A stretch of 64,000 bases of DNA from Methylovorus sp. MM2 (GTDB lineage: Bacteria; Pseudomonadota; Gammaproteobacteria; Burkholderiales; Methylophilaceae). The stretch covers positions 124,001 through 188,000 of the forward strand of contig NZ_LXUF01000011.1 in assembly GCF_001648895.1 (NCBI RefSeq), in the 5' to 3' direction. A program made the translations under genes and the position numbers. Every line of letters starts with the position of its first letter. Positions within the stretch are counted from its first letter, which is position 1. The notes under the pieces are model-generated. The model worked only from the letters and a program-made list of their open reading frames with translations. It was not told the DNA's origin and did not search any database. Below, piece after piece: positions 9,448-18,609 of the stretch.

Positions 9448-10449
9448 TTACAAAGATTTGCCTCTAAGCAGTTTCAGCATATATTTTTCGACCTTATCCA
9501 GCTGCTCTTTATCGTCACCCTTATCAGTCGGTAAGATGTCTAATATTTTTCCCGCTAAATATGTTTCTATGATGGTGGGATGCACATAGCTTTTCTTACA
9601 GATAGCAGGCGTATTGCCTAATTTTTTCGCAGCAATGGCAATCGCTTGTACAAGGTTCTTTTTAGCTTCTGTTTCTGTAGAGAATGGCGCTAGCGCATTG
9701 AGTGTATGCAAAGTGCCCGCCCATGTACGAAAATTTTTGGCAGTAAAATCTTGTCCGCTGATTTCCTTTAAATATTCATTTACATCCGATGAGCCTATCG
9801 CATGACGGTTTCCATCTTCATCTAAATATTGAAAAAGATCTTGCCCTGGTAGCTCCTTGATCTTACGAATGATTTTAGCTAACCGTCTGTCATTCAGGCT
9901 GAGCTCATGCTCAATACCACTTTTGCCACGAAAGTGAAATTTGACTTCACTACCCTCAATGGCAACATGTCGATTACGAAACGTGGTTAAACCAAATGAC
10001 CTATTCTTTTTGGCATACGCATCATTTCCGATTCGTATCATGGTGTGTTCGAGTAAGTAGATGATCGTAGCCAGGACTTTTTCTCTGCTTAATCCGGGTT
10101 TGGCTAAAGCTAAGTTTACTCTCTGCCGAATGGTAGGCAGGCTCAGACCAAACTCGATCATATTTTCGTATTTTTCTTTTCCCCGAGCAGTTTGCCATTG
10201 CTTATGATAGATGTATTGTTTTCTGCCTTTGGCATCGTTTCCTGTTGCCTGAATATGACCATTTGAGAAACTACATATCCACACTTGGCTCCACGCAGGA
10301 GGAATCTTTAATAACGTAATCCTTGCTAAATCATCTGAACTCTTCAATAGCTGTTGATCTCTATCCCTATATTGAAATTTTCCATTTACAACGTGTCTAG
10401 TAAACCCTATGCAGTCGGCATTGATGTGACGTAATTTAGTAGACTTCAT
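9448..10449 (-). CDS. DNA topoisomerase IB (poxvirus type)
   Basis: Relaxes supercoils by nicking one strand through a 3'-phosphotyrosine link. The 333 residues match the short bacterial/poxviral TopIB: an N-terminal beta domain (about 1-85), then the catalytic domain with a TxxxxRNRH-type Arg/Lys block (about 155-165), the RTWAGTLHTL motif (about 243) and the catalytic Tyr in KKSYVHPTI (about 288). Shared 15-bp spacing with the upstream zinc-ribbon gene suggests one transcript. Confidence 0.92.
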   Translation of the reverse strand: MKSTKLRHINADCIGFTRHVVNGKFQYRDRDQQLLKSSDDLARITLLKIPPAWSQVWICSFSNGHIQATGNDAKGRKQYIYHKQWQTARGKEKYENMIEFGLSLPTIRQRVNLALAKPGLSREKVLATIIYLLEHTMIRIGNDAYAKKNRSFGLTTFRNRHVAIEGSEVKFHFRGKSGIEHELSLNDRRLAKIIRKIKELPGQDLFQYLDEDGNRHAIGSSDVNEYLKEISGQDFTAKNFRTWAGTLHTLNALAPFSTETEAKKNLVQAIAIAAKKLGNTPAICKKSYVHPTIIETYLAGKILDILPTDKGDDKEQLDKVEKYMLKLLRGKSL

Positions 10450-10464
10450 TTAAAGGTTAATGAC

Positions 10465-10677
10465 CTAGTGGGATAGGTAGGGGAAATCCCAAGTAAAGCT
10501 TTTAAACTTATCTATCGCCTCTTGCCCACGCTTTGTATTCATCGGCACTTGATTCGTTGATGCACAATCGGGGCAATTAATCGTGTTCTTTGATAAAGTT
10601 TTTTTGGATATGTTGTAGTGATTGATGCATCCACAATCGGTGCAAATATATAAATTGTATTGAAGTGAATTTTTCAA
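10465..10677 (-). CDS. small zinc-ribbon protein
   Basis: A 70-residue protein with two CxxC knuckles, CTDCGC (about 12) and CPDC (about 35), typical of a zinc ribbon. Function not recognised. It lies 15 bp upstream of the topoisomerase IB gene in the same direction, so a nucleic-acid-related accessory role is possible but unproven. Confidence 0.6.
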   Translation of the reverse strand: MKNSLQYNLYICTDCGCINHYNISKKTLSKNTINCPDCASTNQVPMNTKRGQEAIDKFKSFTWDFPYLSH

Positions 10678-11159
10678 GATTCAATGCTTTCACTATAATT
10701 TTTCTTGAATTTTTGTTCTGGGAAAATTAGTCATTCTCACCACATATATTTGGACTTATGATCAAAGCCTTTACGTTGCATGAAGCATCCGAAATAGAAC
10801 AAATAAAAACAATAGAAATAACGTTACCGTTGAAAGTGAGCTCAATAATTTTGATGAAAGCATCACACACGCCTTGAAAAGATAAATATGCCCTCAGAAT
10901 AGCGGGGATTACATCGTTCTTTTATAGGCAATCGGCTTATTTATTTGTAGGAATGATTAACCGGAGGGGCTTTCCTATAAACAGATAGCTCTGAGGAAAT
11001 AGAAATTTATTTTGATGTATATACCATTGTGTACGTAAGAGTACATACACGCCTTGAGATTGGGTATAAAGTTAACCCAGTTCCTCCCTCACTGTGTCTA
11101 AAGTCCTCCTTGAGTCAGGCCATTCAGATTCAAGAAGTCATTAAGCAAGGATTCCAATC
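10678..11159. other. gene-free stretch
   Basis: No convincing coding frame on either strand. It should hold the promoter of the zinc-ribbon/topoisomerase unit and of the small gene at 11160, but no box is clear enough to assign. The frame 11029-11280 is not protein-like. Confidence 0.5.
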
Positions 11160-11315
11160 ATGGACGATGATATTCATCAACGTGATCAATTGGAAAATAG
11201 GGAGCTATTCCCAGTTTTTGACCGTTCGTCCCTTATTCTATTTGATTATTTTGTTTACGGTGCAATCGCAGTCTCTTTAATAGCTGGCGTATTGTTTTAT
11301 TTCTTTTTTACGTAG
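11160..11315 (+). CDS. 51-residue single-pass membrane protein
   Basis: A short frame with a GCAAGGA Shine-Dalgarno about 11 nt upstream. The N-terminal half is acidic/polar (MDDDIHQRDQLENRELF); the C-terminal half is one transmembrane helix (FVYGAIAVSLIAGVLFYFFF) ending at the stop. This polar-then-TM pattern with an SD and a terminator just downstream (11360) supports a real gene. No function recognised. Confidence 0.5.
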   Translation: MDDDIHQRDQLENRELFPVFDRSSLILFDYFVYGAIAVSLIAGVLFYFFFT

Positions 11316-11359
11316 TTTTGGTGTTGTAATCCAGTGTGGCTAATCACTGACATCAAGAA

Positions 11360-11389
11360 AAAAGGGGCTAAATGCCCCTTTTCCATGTT
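11360..11389. terminator. bidirectional terminator
   Basis: AAAAGGGGC, 5-nt loop, GCCCCTTTT: a perfect 9-bp stem with T runs on both strands. It ends the small gene at 11160 on the plus strand and the monooxygenase operon (11447-13699) on the minus strand. Confidence 0.85.
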
Positions 11390-11446
11390 AAACGAACTCC
11401 AAAACTTTTCTTCTCGCAAATTCCATAACCCTAATCAGGCTATCGT

Positions 11447-12616
11447 CTACCCAACCGCCCGTAAAGCTGGTGCACTATCGTGACCACGCACGAGAGGCAA
11501 GACTTCTTCACCGACTCGATAGGCCTCTTCAAGATGCGGAGTACTTGCAAGAATAAATGCATCAGCGCCAAGTTTAACTAAATCATCCAAACGCTCGGCC
11601 ACTTGCTCATAGCTACCGACGATACCTTGGGTTTGGCCACCACGCAGGAGACTTAAACCAGACCAGATATTAGGGTGGATGATGAAATTACGGTAATCAT
11701 CGAAGCCTTTTGGTGTTGTGCCACGCTGGCGATTGGCGCCAACAGAATCTCCGCTAATACCTGTGAATTGCTTGTATCTTTCAATTGCTGCGGCATCCAG
11801 ATTTTCAAATCCACGTCTCACTTCTCGCCATGCTTCTTCTTCTGTACGGCGTGCGATGATATCTACCCGCACTGCGCATTTGATCTTACGACCAAGTGCA
11901 TCAGTACGTTCTTTTACGCGGTCGAATTTCTCGCGCAACTGCTCAAACGGTTCAAGCCATGAGAGGTAGTATTCTGCGTGTTTTGAGGCAGATGCCAAAG
12001 CTGCATCTGATGAGCCTGAGAAATATATCTCGGGAAATTCCTGACCTAGCAACTGCTCAGGCAACCCGCCATCTTCAATATGGTAGAACTTACCATGATG
12101 GGAGAATGAACCACCTTTCCATAAACCTCTCAATACATCGAGAAATTCTGTGGTGCGTGCGTATCGATCATCATGTGGCGCAACATCGCCCCACCATAGT
12201 TGCGCGGGGCCACCGCCACCAGTAATCACGTTATATAGTGCCCTGCCCCCTGTAGCCCTTTGCAGGCTAGCCGTCATGCGGGCAGCGACTACTGGATTCA
12301 GGAAGCCTGGTTGAAAGGCGATCATGAAACGAAAGGTTTTAGTCTCACGCGCAAGAAATGAGGATATCGCCCATGGCTCATCTGTCATCGGGAATGAAGG
12401 GATGAGGCCGCCATGAAAACCGGATATCTCGGCTGCTCGCGCAACTTCAGCAATGTAGTCAAGGCTGGTAAAGCCATCATCTCGACCACTGCTTAGGCCA
12501 TGTTGAACGACATGATCGCCATGTTGCTGCGACCAGTCTCCACGGTGGTAGTCTTTGCTGCGTAATGAGCTTGGCTCACCGTGCGTTGGGATTCTCCAAA
12601 AAATATCAATCGCCAT
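11447..12616 (-). CDS. SsuD-like FMN-dependent monooxygenase (LLM class)
   Basis: Flavin-dependent two-component monooxygenase that needs FMNH2 from a partner reductase (candidate: 32319-32870). The 389 residues align along their length with alkanesulfonate monooxygenase SsuD: N-terminal IDIFWRIPTHGE, the FSGSSDAALASA segment, HPNIWSGLSLLRGG (matching the mobile loop with the phosphate-binding Arg of SsuD) and PHLEEAYRVGEEVLPL with the active-site Tyr. Expected chemistry is oxygenolytic C-S cleavage releasing sulfite, or sulfone oxygenation. Second gene of an operon with 12632-13699 (15-bp gap) driven by the sigma-54 promoter at 13742. The exact substrate is unknown. Confidence 0.85.
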   Translation of the reverse strand: MAIDIFWRIPTHGEPSSLRSKDYHRGDWSQQHGDHVVQHGLSSGRDDGFTSLDYIAEVARAAEISGFHGGLIPSFPMTDEPWAISSFLARETKTFRFMIAFQPGFLNPVVAARMTASLQRATGGRALYNVITGGGGPAQLWWGDVAPHDDRYARTTEFLDVLRGLWKGGSFSHHGKFYHIEDGGLPEQLLGQEFPEIYFSGSSDAALASASKHAEYYLSWLEPFEQLREKFDRVKERTDALGRKIKCAVRVDIIARRTEEEAWREVRRGFENLDAAAIERYKQFTGISGDSVGANRQRGTTPKGFDDYRNFIIHPNIWSGLSLLRGGQTQGIVGSYEQVAERLDDLVKLGADAFILASTPHLEEAYRVGEEVLPLVRGHDSAPALRAVG

Positions 12617-12631
12617 GATGTACTCCTAAAT

Positions 12632-13699
12632 TTATGCGGCGCGCTGCTCGGCGCCTGAATGATTTGAACGGACGGCTGGCAGAATGTATTCGCCAACGCG
12701 ATAAGCTTCTTCTAGGCTAGGCACTGCGCCGAGGATGAAATGCGTAATACCTGCACTTGCATAGTCAGATAACGCCTGAATCACTTGCTCGTAATTGCCG
12801 ACTAAACTGGCATCGGCTCCCGTTTGATTGGTAGAAAGGCTCTTCCACAACAATGCACCACCGATAGCACTGGTATGACGACCAGACTGCTCGATAAAAC
12901 GTTGCGCATCGAATCTTGCCTCTTCCTCTGTCTCGCGTGCCAGCACATCGATACGCAGGCCAACATCCAAAGATCTATTTTCGGTAGCAGCCAATGCTTT
13001 TAATTTGCTAACCTCTTTCGTGACGTCTTCTACTGGCTGGGCGGCTAGCACATGCACATCGCCTAGTCTGGCTGATAGCCGATACGTCTCATCACTATGA
13101 CCGGAGAGATATACCGTAGGTACTTTTTGACCTGATAACGGGCCTCTGAAACCACCTTCTAGGACTTCAAAAAACTGCCCTTTGAAGCTGTATGCTGTTT
13201 TGGTGATGACATTACGTGAGACCGTTAAAAACTCTTCGATACGGGTTTGTATATCTTTGGCATCGATAAAGTCACCATCATGATGACGTTGTTTCTCGTC
13301 ACCACCTGTACTGATCTGCCATGCAAACCGGCCACCACTAAAACGTTGGTAACTCACTGCATTTTTGGCAGCATAGACAGCTGATCCGCGTGATGCATCA
13401 AACTCGGTAATCACCGTTAGATATTTTGTACTACGGGTGAGATACCCAGCTACGATCCAGGATTCATCGCCTTGGGGATCATTAGGGATTTGTATGCCAT
13501 CGAACTTGGCCAGTTCCGCTGCTTTTGCGATCTGATGCAAATGATCAAAATAGTTGTAGGTATTACCACGTGGGTCGGTCACACCAGCAGTGAAATACGC
13601 TGAATCAGTATGGTCGCGCTCCCCACGTTTGCGCTTGGCAGCATCCGCATAACGGCCATCACCACTTGTTGGCACTTGCCAGAAAAATTCAATCGCCAT
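12632..13699 (-). CDS. second SsuD-like FMN-dependent monooxygenase
   Basis: A 355-residue LLM-class flavoprotein, paralogous to its neighbour (shared opening MAIEFFWQVPT and C-terminal LEEAYRVGEYILPAVR). It lacks the SsuD RGG segment that carries the mobile-loop Arg: the matching region reads LLWKSLSTNQTGADASLVG. It is therefore likely to have a different substrate or a different step from 11447-12616. Start ATG 13699 has a GGAGATAAC Shine-Dalgarno. First gene behind the sigma-54 promoter at 13742-13757. Confidence 0.83.
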   Translation of the reverse strand: MAIEFFWQVPTSGDGRYADAAKRKRGERDHTDSAYFTAGVTDPRGNTYNYFDHLHQIAKAAELAKFDGIQIPNDPQGDESWIVAGYLTRSTKYLTVITEFDASRGSAVYAAKNAVSYQRFSGGRFAWQISTGGDEKQRHHDGDFIDAKDIQTRIEEFLTVSRNVITKTAYSFKGQFFEVLEGGFRGPLSGQKVPTVYLSGHSDETYRLSARLGDVHVLAAQPVEDVTKEVSKLKALAATENRSLDVGLRIDVLARETEEEARFDAQRFIEQSGRHTSAIGGALLWKSLSTNQTGADASLVGNYEQVIQALSDYASAGITHFILGAVPSLEEAYRVGEYILPAVRSNHSGAEQRAA

Positions 13700-13741
13700 C
13701 GTTATCTCCTCAATATGTTAGCTGGCTTATCAACTTTGTAT

Positions 13742-13757
13742 GGCAGAAATCGTGCCA
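13742..13757 (-). promoter_or_regulatory. sigma-54 promoter of the monooxygenase operon
   Basis: Minus strand reads TGGCACGATTTCTGCC, matching TGGCACG-N4-TTGC with the GG and GC dinucleotides 12 bp apart. It lies 43 bp upstream of the ATG at 13699, with an inverted-repeat activator site about 139 bp upstream. Confidence 0.88.
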
Positions 13758-13887
13758 TTGCTTGCCATTACATCGATAAACAAAGATGAGTAAATATAGG
13801 CTTATGAATTTAAATGATTTATTTACCATGCGTAGACATTAATCTGTTTAATGATAATGTCTGTGAACAACAAAAATATTGCTCTAA

Positions 13888-13935
13888 TGTTGCCAAAGCA
13901 ACAGCAAACCCCAAGAAAATGCTGCTATAGCAACT
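13888..13935. promoter_or_regulatory. activator-site pair for the monooxygenase operon
   Basis: TGTTGCCAAAGCAACA at 13888-13903 is a perfect TGTTG-N6-CAACA inverted repeat. A weaker copy, TGCTGCTATAGCAACT, lies at 13920-13935, 32 bp away. They sit about 139 and 171 bp upstream of the minus-strand sigma-54 promoter, a normal position for an enhancer-binding protein. Confidence 0.7.
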
Positions 13936-14029
13936 ACAACTTTTATTGCTGAATGGATACCTTATTTATATGATCATTTTCATTAGGTAATAATGGAATA
14001 TCTGACAACAAAATATATCGTTCTGCAGA

Positions 14030-14087
14030 TGTTGTCAGTGCAACATAAGTGAGAAAACCATACATGTCAGATGTTGGATTAAAAACA
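14030..14087. promoter_or_regulatory. activator-site pair for the TonB receptor gene
   Basis: TGTTGTCAGTGCAACA (14030-14045) and TGTTGGATTAAAAACA (14072-14087) are two copies of the locus-wide repeat, 42 bp apart (four helical turns). The second sits inside a longer perfect repeat, CAGATGTT-N8-AACATCTG. They are centred about 138 and 96 bp upstream of the sigma-54 promoter at 14175. Confidence 0.72.
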
Positions 14088-14174
14088 TCTGCCTTCTTTT
14101 CTAGACATGGTCGTATAAATTATTTTTCATTTATAAACAATTACTTGAATTCCAAAAAACCCTAAAAACTTGAT

Positions 14175-14190
14175 TGGCATAGTTCCTGCC
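14175..14190 (+). promoter_or_regulatory. sigma-54 promoter of the TonB receptor gene
   Basis: TGGCATAGTTCCTGCC has GG and GC 12 bp apart as required for a -24/-12 promoter. It is 60 bp upstream of the receptor ATG at 14251 and divergent from the promoter at 13742. Confidence 0.82.
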
Positions 14191-14250
14191 ATATAGCTAC
14201 GAGCACCAAATGGTGAGTTGAAGCTTTTAAATCAAATCATAGGGAATACC

Positions 14251-16713
14251 ATGTCTAGAAAAAAACTATATGAAAGCGGCGTTATACCAAACGCATCGCT
14301 TTTCATCAGGCGTCCACTAGTAACCGCAATCATCGGTACGCTGGCTGGCAGCCTGATAATGGGGAATGTATTGGCAGCAGAGGAAACTACCAAATCCACA
14401 GCCGCAACTACACAAGAAAAACCAACAGAAGACAAACCGGCCGAGAATGCTGCGACAGAAAAATCTGAAGCATCCGCAACGGCTGCAACCACTAATGCTA
14501 CGCCAGCGAATGAGAACAAACTCAGCAGCGTAGTCGTTACCGCGCAAAAGCGTGAAGAAAGCGCGCAGACAGTGGCCACGGCTATTAGCGTGCTTGATGG
14601 CAAGGACTTACTCGATAGAGGGGCTGGACGTTCGGCAAGCGAGATATTGAACTATGTGCCTAATGCCTCTGCTGGCACACAGCAGCATGGCCGCCCTCGC
14701 TGGTGGATACGTGGCGTGGGTTCTGGTCAACAGCAGATCGATTTTCCTAGTCAGGTCGGCATATATCTTGATGATGTATACATCAGCAATGCAAGCGCTA
14801 CTGGTGGCCCGCTTTTCGATATTGACCGTGTAGAAGTCTTGCGTGGCCCACAAGGCACACTGTGGGGTAAGAACACCACAGGCGGTGCGATCAATATCCT
14901 CTCCAAGAAGCCTACTTTTTCTGGCAATGATAATTATGTAAAAGCAGATTACGGTTCTTATAACGACCGTATCGTGCAAGGCGCGGTCGGCGGGGAGCTC
15001 GTCAGTGAACGAGTAGCCGGGCGTTTGTCATTCTACGATCAAGATTACGGCGGATCATTCAAGAATCTGTTCACCGGTAAAACAGATGGCGGTCTGACTG
15101 ACTCAGGGATTCGTGGTCAATTATTGTTCGAGTTGACCCCTAATCTGGAAGCGTTGCTAAACGTGAATTACCGTAATTATAAAACCGAGGGAGCAATCTA
15201 CACGGTACAAGGCACTGGGCCTGGTGGCGCCTATGTCAATGGATATAGACCCAGCAAAAGCAACCGCGATGTCAGCACCAATGCAGAAGATAGCAGCGAA
15301 AGCTCACAAAATGGCATCTCTCTTAACGTGAAATGGCAATTGGGTAAACTATCGTTAACATCGATCACTGCCTACCAAGATTGGAAATCAACCATATTGA
15401 CGGATGGTGACTACACACCTCTGGAAATCAGCCGTAGCTACACCGATGCAGATAGCAAGCAGGTATCGCAGGAATTTCGTTTGGCTTCTCCACGTGAAGA
15501 CCGCTGGAACTGGTTAACCGGTTTCCATTACTTCAAAGAAGATATCGATTCATACGCGGCAACGGCAAGATTACCTAATGGCACCGTGCCAGCCTTAGCT
15601 GGTAGCACCGCACCCACAAGTTACAACTACACAAACTTCTCTCACAAGGCCGAAAGCTATGCGATCTTTGGTAGTACGACTTTTAACTTCACTGAGAAGT
15701 TAGATTCTACGTTGGGTGCACGTTGGAGCACAGAAGAGAAGACCCTTGACCTGACCCGCCGTGTGGGCGCGGGACCTACATGGAGCAACCTGTCTTCATG
15801 GTGGGATTCATACAGCGGCGGCTTAGCTGCATTGGGAACAGCCGGATCATTCTCTAAAGACCTAACCAAGCGCTGGGATGCGTTTACTTATGACTTCACC
15901 CCGCAATACAAGATCAATGAGACCAATCGCGTTTATGCAAAATATGCGCACGGTATCAAATCAGGTGGGTTCAATAGTGCAGCTACGCTTACCGAAGCAT
16001 TGATCGTCGTGAAACCTGAAACGCTGGATTCCTATGAACTTGGTTATAAGTCTGAATGGCTGGATGGCAGGTTGAATTTCAATACCGCCATTTTCTACTA
16101 TGACTACCAAGATGTGCAGGTGAATGTGGTGGGTCTTGTACCTGGTACAGCAAGCTCTGCATCTTATCTGCGCAACGTAGATAAAGCTGCGGTCAAAGGT
16201 ATTGAGTTTGAAGCAGAAGCTTTGCCTACTAACAGATTGCATCTGGTAGCGAATGTTGGATTGCAGGATAGTGAGTTCAAGAATTTCACTGTGGATACAG
16301 CAGGCGGTACGGTTGATTTATCAGGTAACGAGTTGGTACGTACGCCAAGATTCAATAGTTTTGTCGCAGCAGATTATCGTATTCCATTGGATAACGGTAA
16401 GAAAGTCGTGTTCGCGGCCGATTGGCGCTATGTAGGTGAACAGCACTATTTTGTGAATGCCCAAAACACTGCGCAGAACACGAACTACAAATTATTGGGA
16501 GAGGATGCTTACTCACTCGTCAATGCACGTGTCAGCTTTACCACCAAGGGTGACAAGGTAGAAGTGACGGGTTATGTGAACAACATCTTCGATAAAGAAT
16601 ATCTCAACCATGCATTACCGGGCGGAAGGTCTGGTGCACAGGTCGCAACCGGTACGGTAGCGCAGTGGGCGACACCAAGAACTGCTGGCGTAGCCCTTAC
16701 TTTGCGTTTTTAA
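14251..16713 (+). CDS. TonB-dependent outer-membrane receptor
   Basis: Outer-membrane beta-barrel for energised uptake, here presumably of an organosulfur compound. Start ATG 14251 follows TAGGGAATACC; an upstream TTG in frame has no ribosome site. A signal peptide covers about residues 1-42, cleaved near VLAAEE, followed by a low-complexity Ala/Thr/Glu linker. The TonB box/plug begins at SSVVVTAQKREES (about 90); the plug holds the typical VEVLRGPQGTLWGKN. The 22-strand barrel ends in the terminal Phe (VALTLRF) used by the Bam complex. Its energy may come from the private TonB-ExbBD set at 24572-26537. Substrate inferred only from context. Confidence 0.93.
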   Translation: MSRKKLYESGVIPNASLFIRRPLVTAIIGTLAGSLIMGNVLAAEETTKSTAATTQEKPTEDKPAENAATEKSEASATAATTNATPANENKLSSVVVTAQKREESAQTVATAISVLDGKDLLDRGAGRSASEILNYVPNASAGTQQHGRPRWWIRGVGSGQQQIDFPSQVGIYLDDVYISNASATGGPLFDIDRVEVLRGPQGTLWGKNTTGGAINILSKKPTFSGNDNYVKADYGSYNDRIVQGAVGGELVSERVAGRLSFYDQDYGGSFKNLFTGKTDGGLTDSGIRGQLLFELTPNLEALLNVNYRNYKTEGAIYTVQGTGPGGAYVNGYRPSKSNRDVSTNAEDSSESSQNGISLNVKWQLGKLSLTSITAYQDWKSTILTDGDYTPLEISRSYTDADSKQVSQEFRLASPREDRWNWLTGFHYFKEDIDSYAATARLPNGTVPALAGSTAPTSYNYTNFSHKAESYAIFGSTTFNFTEKLDSTLGARWSTEEKTLDLTRRVGAGPTWSNLSSWWDSYSGGLAALGTAGSFSKDLTKRWDAFTYDFTPQYKINETNRVYAKYAHGIKSGGFNSAATLTEALIVVKPETLDSYELGYKSEWLDGRLNFNTAIFYYDYQDVQVNVVGLVPGTASSASYLRNVDKAAVKGIEFEAEALPTNRLHLVANVGLQDSEFKNFTVDTAGGTVDLSGNELVRTPRFNSFVAADYRIPLDNGKKVVFAADWRYVGEQHYFVNAQNTAQNTNYKLLGEDAYSLVNARVSFTTKGDKVEVTGYVNNIFDKEYLNHALPGGRSGAQVATGTVAQWATPRTAGVALTLRF

Positions 16714-16753
16714 TCTGTTATACCGATCCCACAAGGAGCGGTGTCACATTGGG

Positions 16754-16788
16754 CAACTTGGCAGATTACCTTCTGCCAAGTTGTTTTT
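16754..16788 (+). terminator. intrinsic terminator between receptor and ABC genes
   Basis: A perfect 12-bp stem CAACTTGGCAGA / TCTGCCAAGTTG with a 6-nt loop, followed by TTTTT. It follows the receptor gene but precedes the two ABC genes on the same strand. With no promoter seen in the gap, partial read-through may set their lower expression (inference). Confidence 0.88.
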
Positions 16789-16824
16789 CGTTTCACGCTA
16801 CACATTGTTAACGATACTGATCAT

Positions 16825-18609
16825 ATGACTAAATCACACCCTTTACTTCGTTGTCTGGCTTTATACCGATTCATGCCTTATCAGTTCTCGGTGACGGCAC
16901 TTTTATTTATCCTGGTGAATATCGGCGTGGCATGGCAGCTTTGGCTGGTCGGCAAGATCATTGATGATATTCGTCAAGATCGAGCCATCAGTAAACTAAG
17001 CGATGGCACTATTGATCTTTCACAGATCAAATACTGGCTTATTCTGTTGGTCATAGTAGCTTCCATACGTGGGGTTTTGCAGTACATCGGCGGCATTATG
17101 TCGCTGAGTATCGGCCAAAAACTACTCACTATCTTGCGAGACCGCATCTTGACCCAAGTGCAAAGGCTGGACTTGGCCTACCACTGGCAACATGGTATGG
17201 GCGAGATCATCACGCGCACTACCCGCGATGCAGATAAAGTGCGCGATGCGCTCATCAACTTCTGGCGTCAGGTGTTTGAAGCCAGCCTGTGGGTCATTAT
17301 CTCAGTAGCATTACTGTCTTGGTACAACCCTTGGCTCGGAATCGGCACCCTACTATTCACCTTATTAGGTGTATCAATATTCGTCGCACAAACTGACCGA
17401 CTGGTTCAACTTGACCGTGCTGTCGGAGATGCATACGACAAGGTCAATCAGGAACTAAGTGAAGGCGTAAATGGCGTGCGTGTCATCAAATCGTTTGGGC
17501 TTGAACAGCAACGCATCATCGTATTCACTGATTTGGTCACCGTGTTTGTAAATAATGCAAAGGCGGCTCTCGCCTATGCTTCTTCACGCATACCTGTCCC
17601 ACAGATCGTCATCGCGTTTAGTTACGTATGGATATTGGCATTTGGCGCCTATCTCATCCAACAGGGAAAATTAAACGTAGGCGAACTTGTTGCAGCATTA
17701 CTAGTTGCCAACACATTGGTTTTCCGCATCGAAGGGATTGGCCGTGTGATTCAAGTGTTTGCAGATGCGCGCTCATCAGCGGCGCGCATATGGGATCTAT
17801 TAGACGAAAAACCCGGCATCATTTCAGGCAAACAATCCATTTCAGATGGCGCTCTAGGATTGCGCCTGAATAACGTCAGCGTCACTACGCCCAATAAGGG
17901 CAACACTATACTCCAGCATCTGGATTTTGAAGTATCCCCCGGCGAGATTGTCGCTATCGTTGGTGTTACAGGGTCTGGTAAAAGCACATTGGCAGGGCTG
18001 ATACCCCGTCTATTAGAAGTGAACTATGGTGAGGTCTTGATAGGCTCAGCCTGGGCCGGCTGGAAGAATGTAAAACATCTTGAGTTGGATGCATTACGTA
18101 AAAAGGTCCATGTCGTACCACAGGAGAGTTTTTTATTCTCAGACACCCTAGAGGCCAACCTCAGACTGGCAAAACCCAATGCCACCGAGGCAGAGCTAAA
18201 ACGCGCCATCGCGCTGGCTTCAGCAACTGAGGTCCTTGATAACCTAGCACATGGTCTACAAACAAAGATAGGTGATAGAGGCATCACTCTTTCAGGTGGG
18301 CAACGTCAGCGCATCAGCCTGGCTAGAGCTTTTCTGGCGGAGCCTGAGATTCTGATACTGGACGACTCGACCAGTGCACTTGATGCGATCACCGAAAGCC
18401 GTGTGTTGGAGAACATACGTACATTACGCAATGGCTCGGGGCAAGGTATCACTGTCATCCTTATCGCCAGCAAACTATCCACCATTCTCTTGGCAGACCG
18501 TGTCGCGATGCTGCACAACGGCAAGATACACGCACAAGGCACGCATGAGAATCTGGTCTCTAACAATGCAGAATACCGCGATCTAGTAGGAGTCGAACAT
18601 GGCAAATGA
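16825..18609 (+). CDS. ABC transporter half, exporter fold, degenerate ATPase
   Basis: Fused membrane (six TM helices, about 15-310) and nucleotide-binding domain. Walker A GVTGSGKST and signature LSGGQ are canonical. The catalytic Glu after Walker B is Asp (LILDDSTSALD) and the H-loop His is Ser (LIASKLSTI). This half therefore contributes a non-hydrolytic site, matched by the degenerate signature of the partner gene. Start chosen at ATG 16825: earlier codons lie in the terminator hairpin. Overlaps the next gene by 11 bp. Could export a product or, like YbtPQ/IrtAB, import a ligand delivered by the TonB receptor. Confidence 0.88.
   Translation: MTKSHPLLRCLALYRFMPYQFSVTALLFILVNIGVAWQLWLVGKIIDDIRQDRAISKLSDGTIDLSQIKYWLILLVIVASIRGVLQYIGGIMSLSIGQKLLTILRDRILTQVQRLDLAYHWQHGMGEIITRTTRDADKVRDALINFWRQVFEASLWVIISVALLSWYNPWLGIGTLLFTLLGVSIFVAQTDRLVQLDRAVGDAYDKVNQELSEGVNGVRVIKSFGLEQQRIIVFTDLVTVFVNNAKAALAYASSRIPVPQIVIAFSYVWILAFGAYLIQQGKLNVGELVAALLVANTLVFRIEGIGRVIQVFADARSSAARIWDLLDEKPGIISGKQSISDGALGLRLNNVSVTTPNKGNTILQHLDFEVSPGEIVAIVGVTGSGKSTLAGLIPRLLEVNYGEVLIGSAWAGWKNVKHLELDALRKKVHVVPQESFLFSDTLEANLRLAKPNATEAELKRAIALASATEVLDNLAHGLQTKIGDRGITLSGGQRQRISLARAFLAEPEILILDDSTSALDAITESRVLENIRTLRNGSGQGITVILIASKLSTILLADRVAMLHNGKIHAQGTHENLVSNNAEYRDLVGVEHGK

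Noticed and set aside
11029-11280. 83-residue plus-strand frame
   Set aside because: No SD and odd composition; it overlaps the better supported 51-residue frame at 11160 in another phase.
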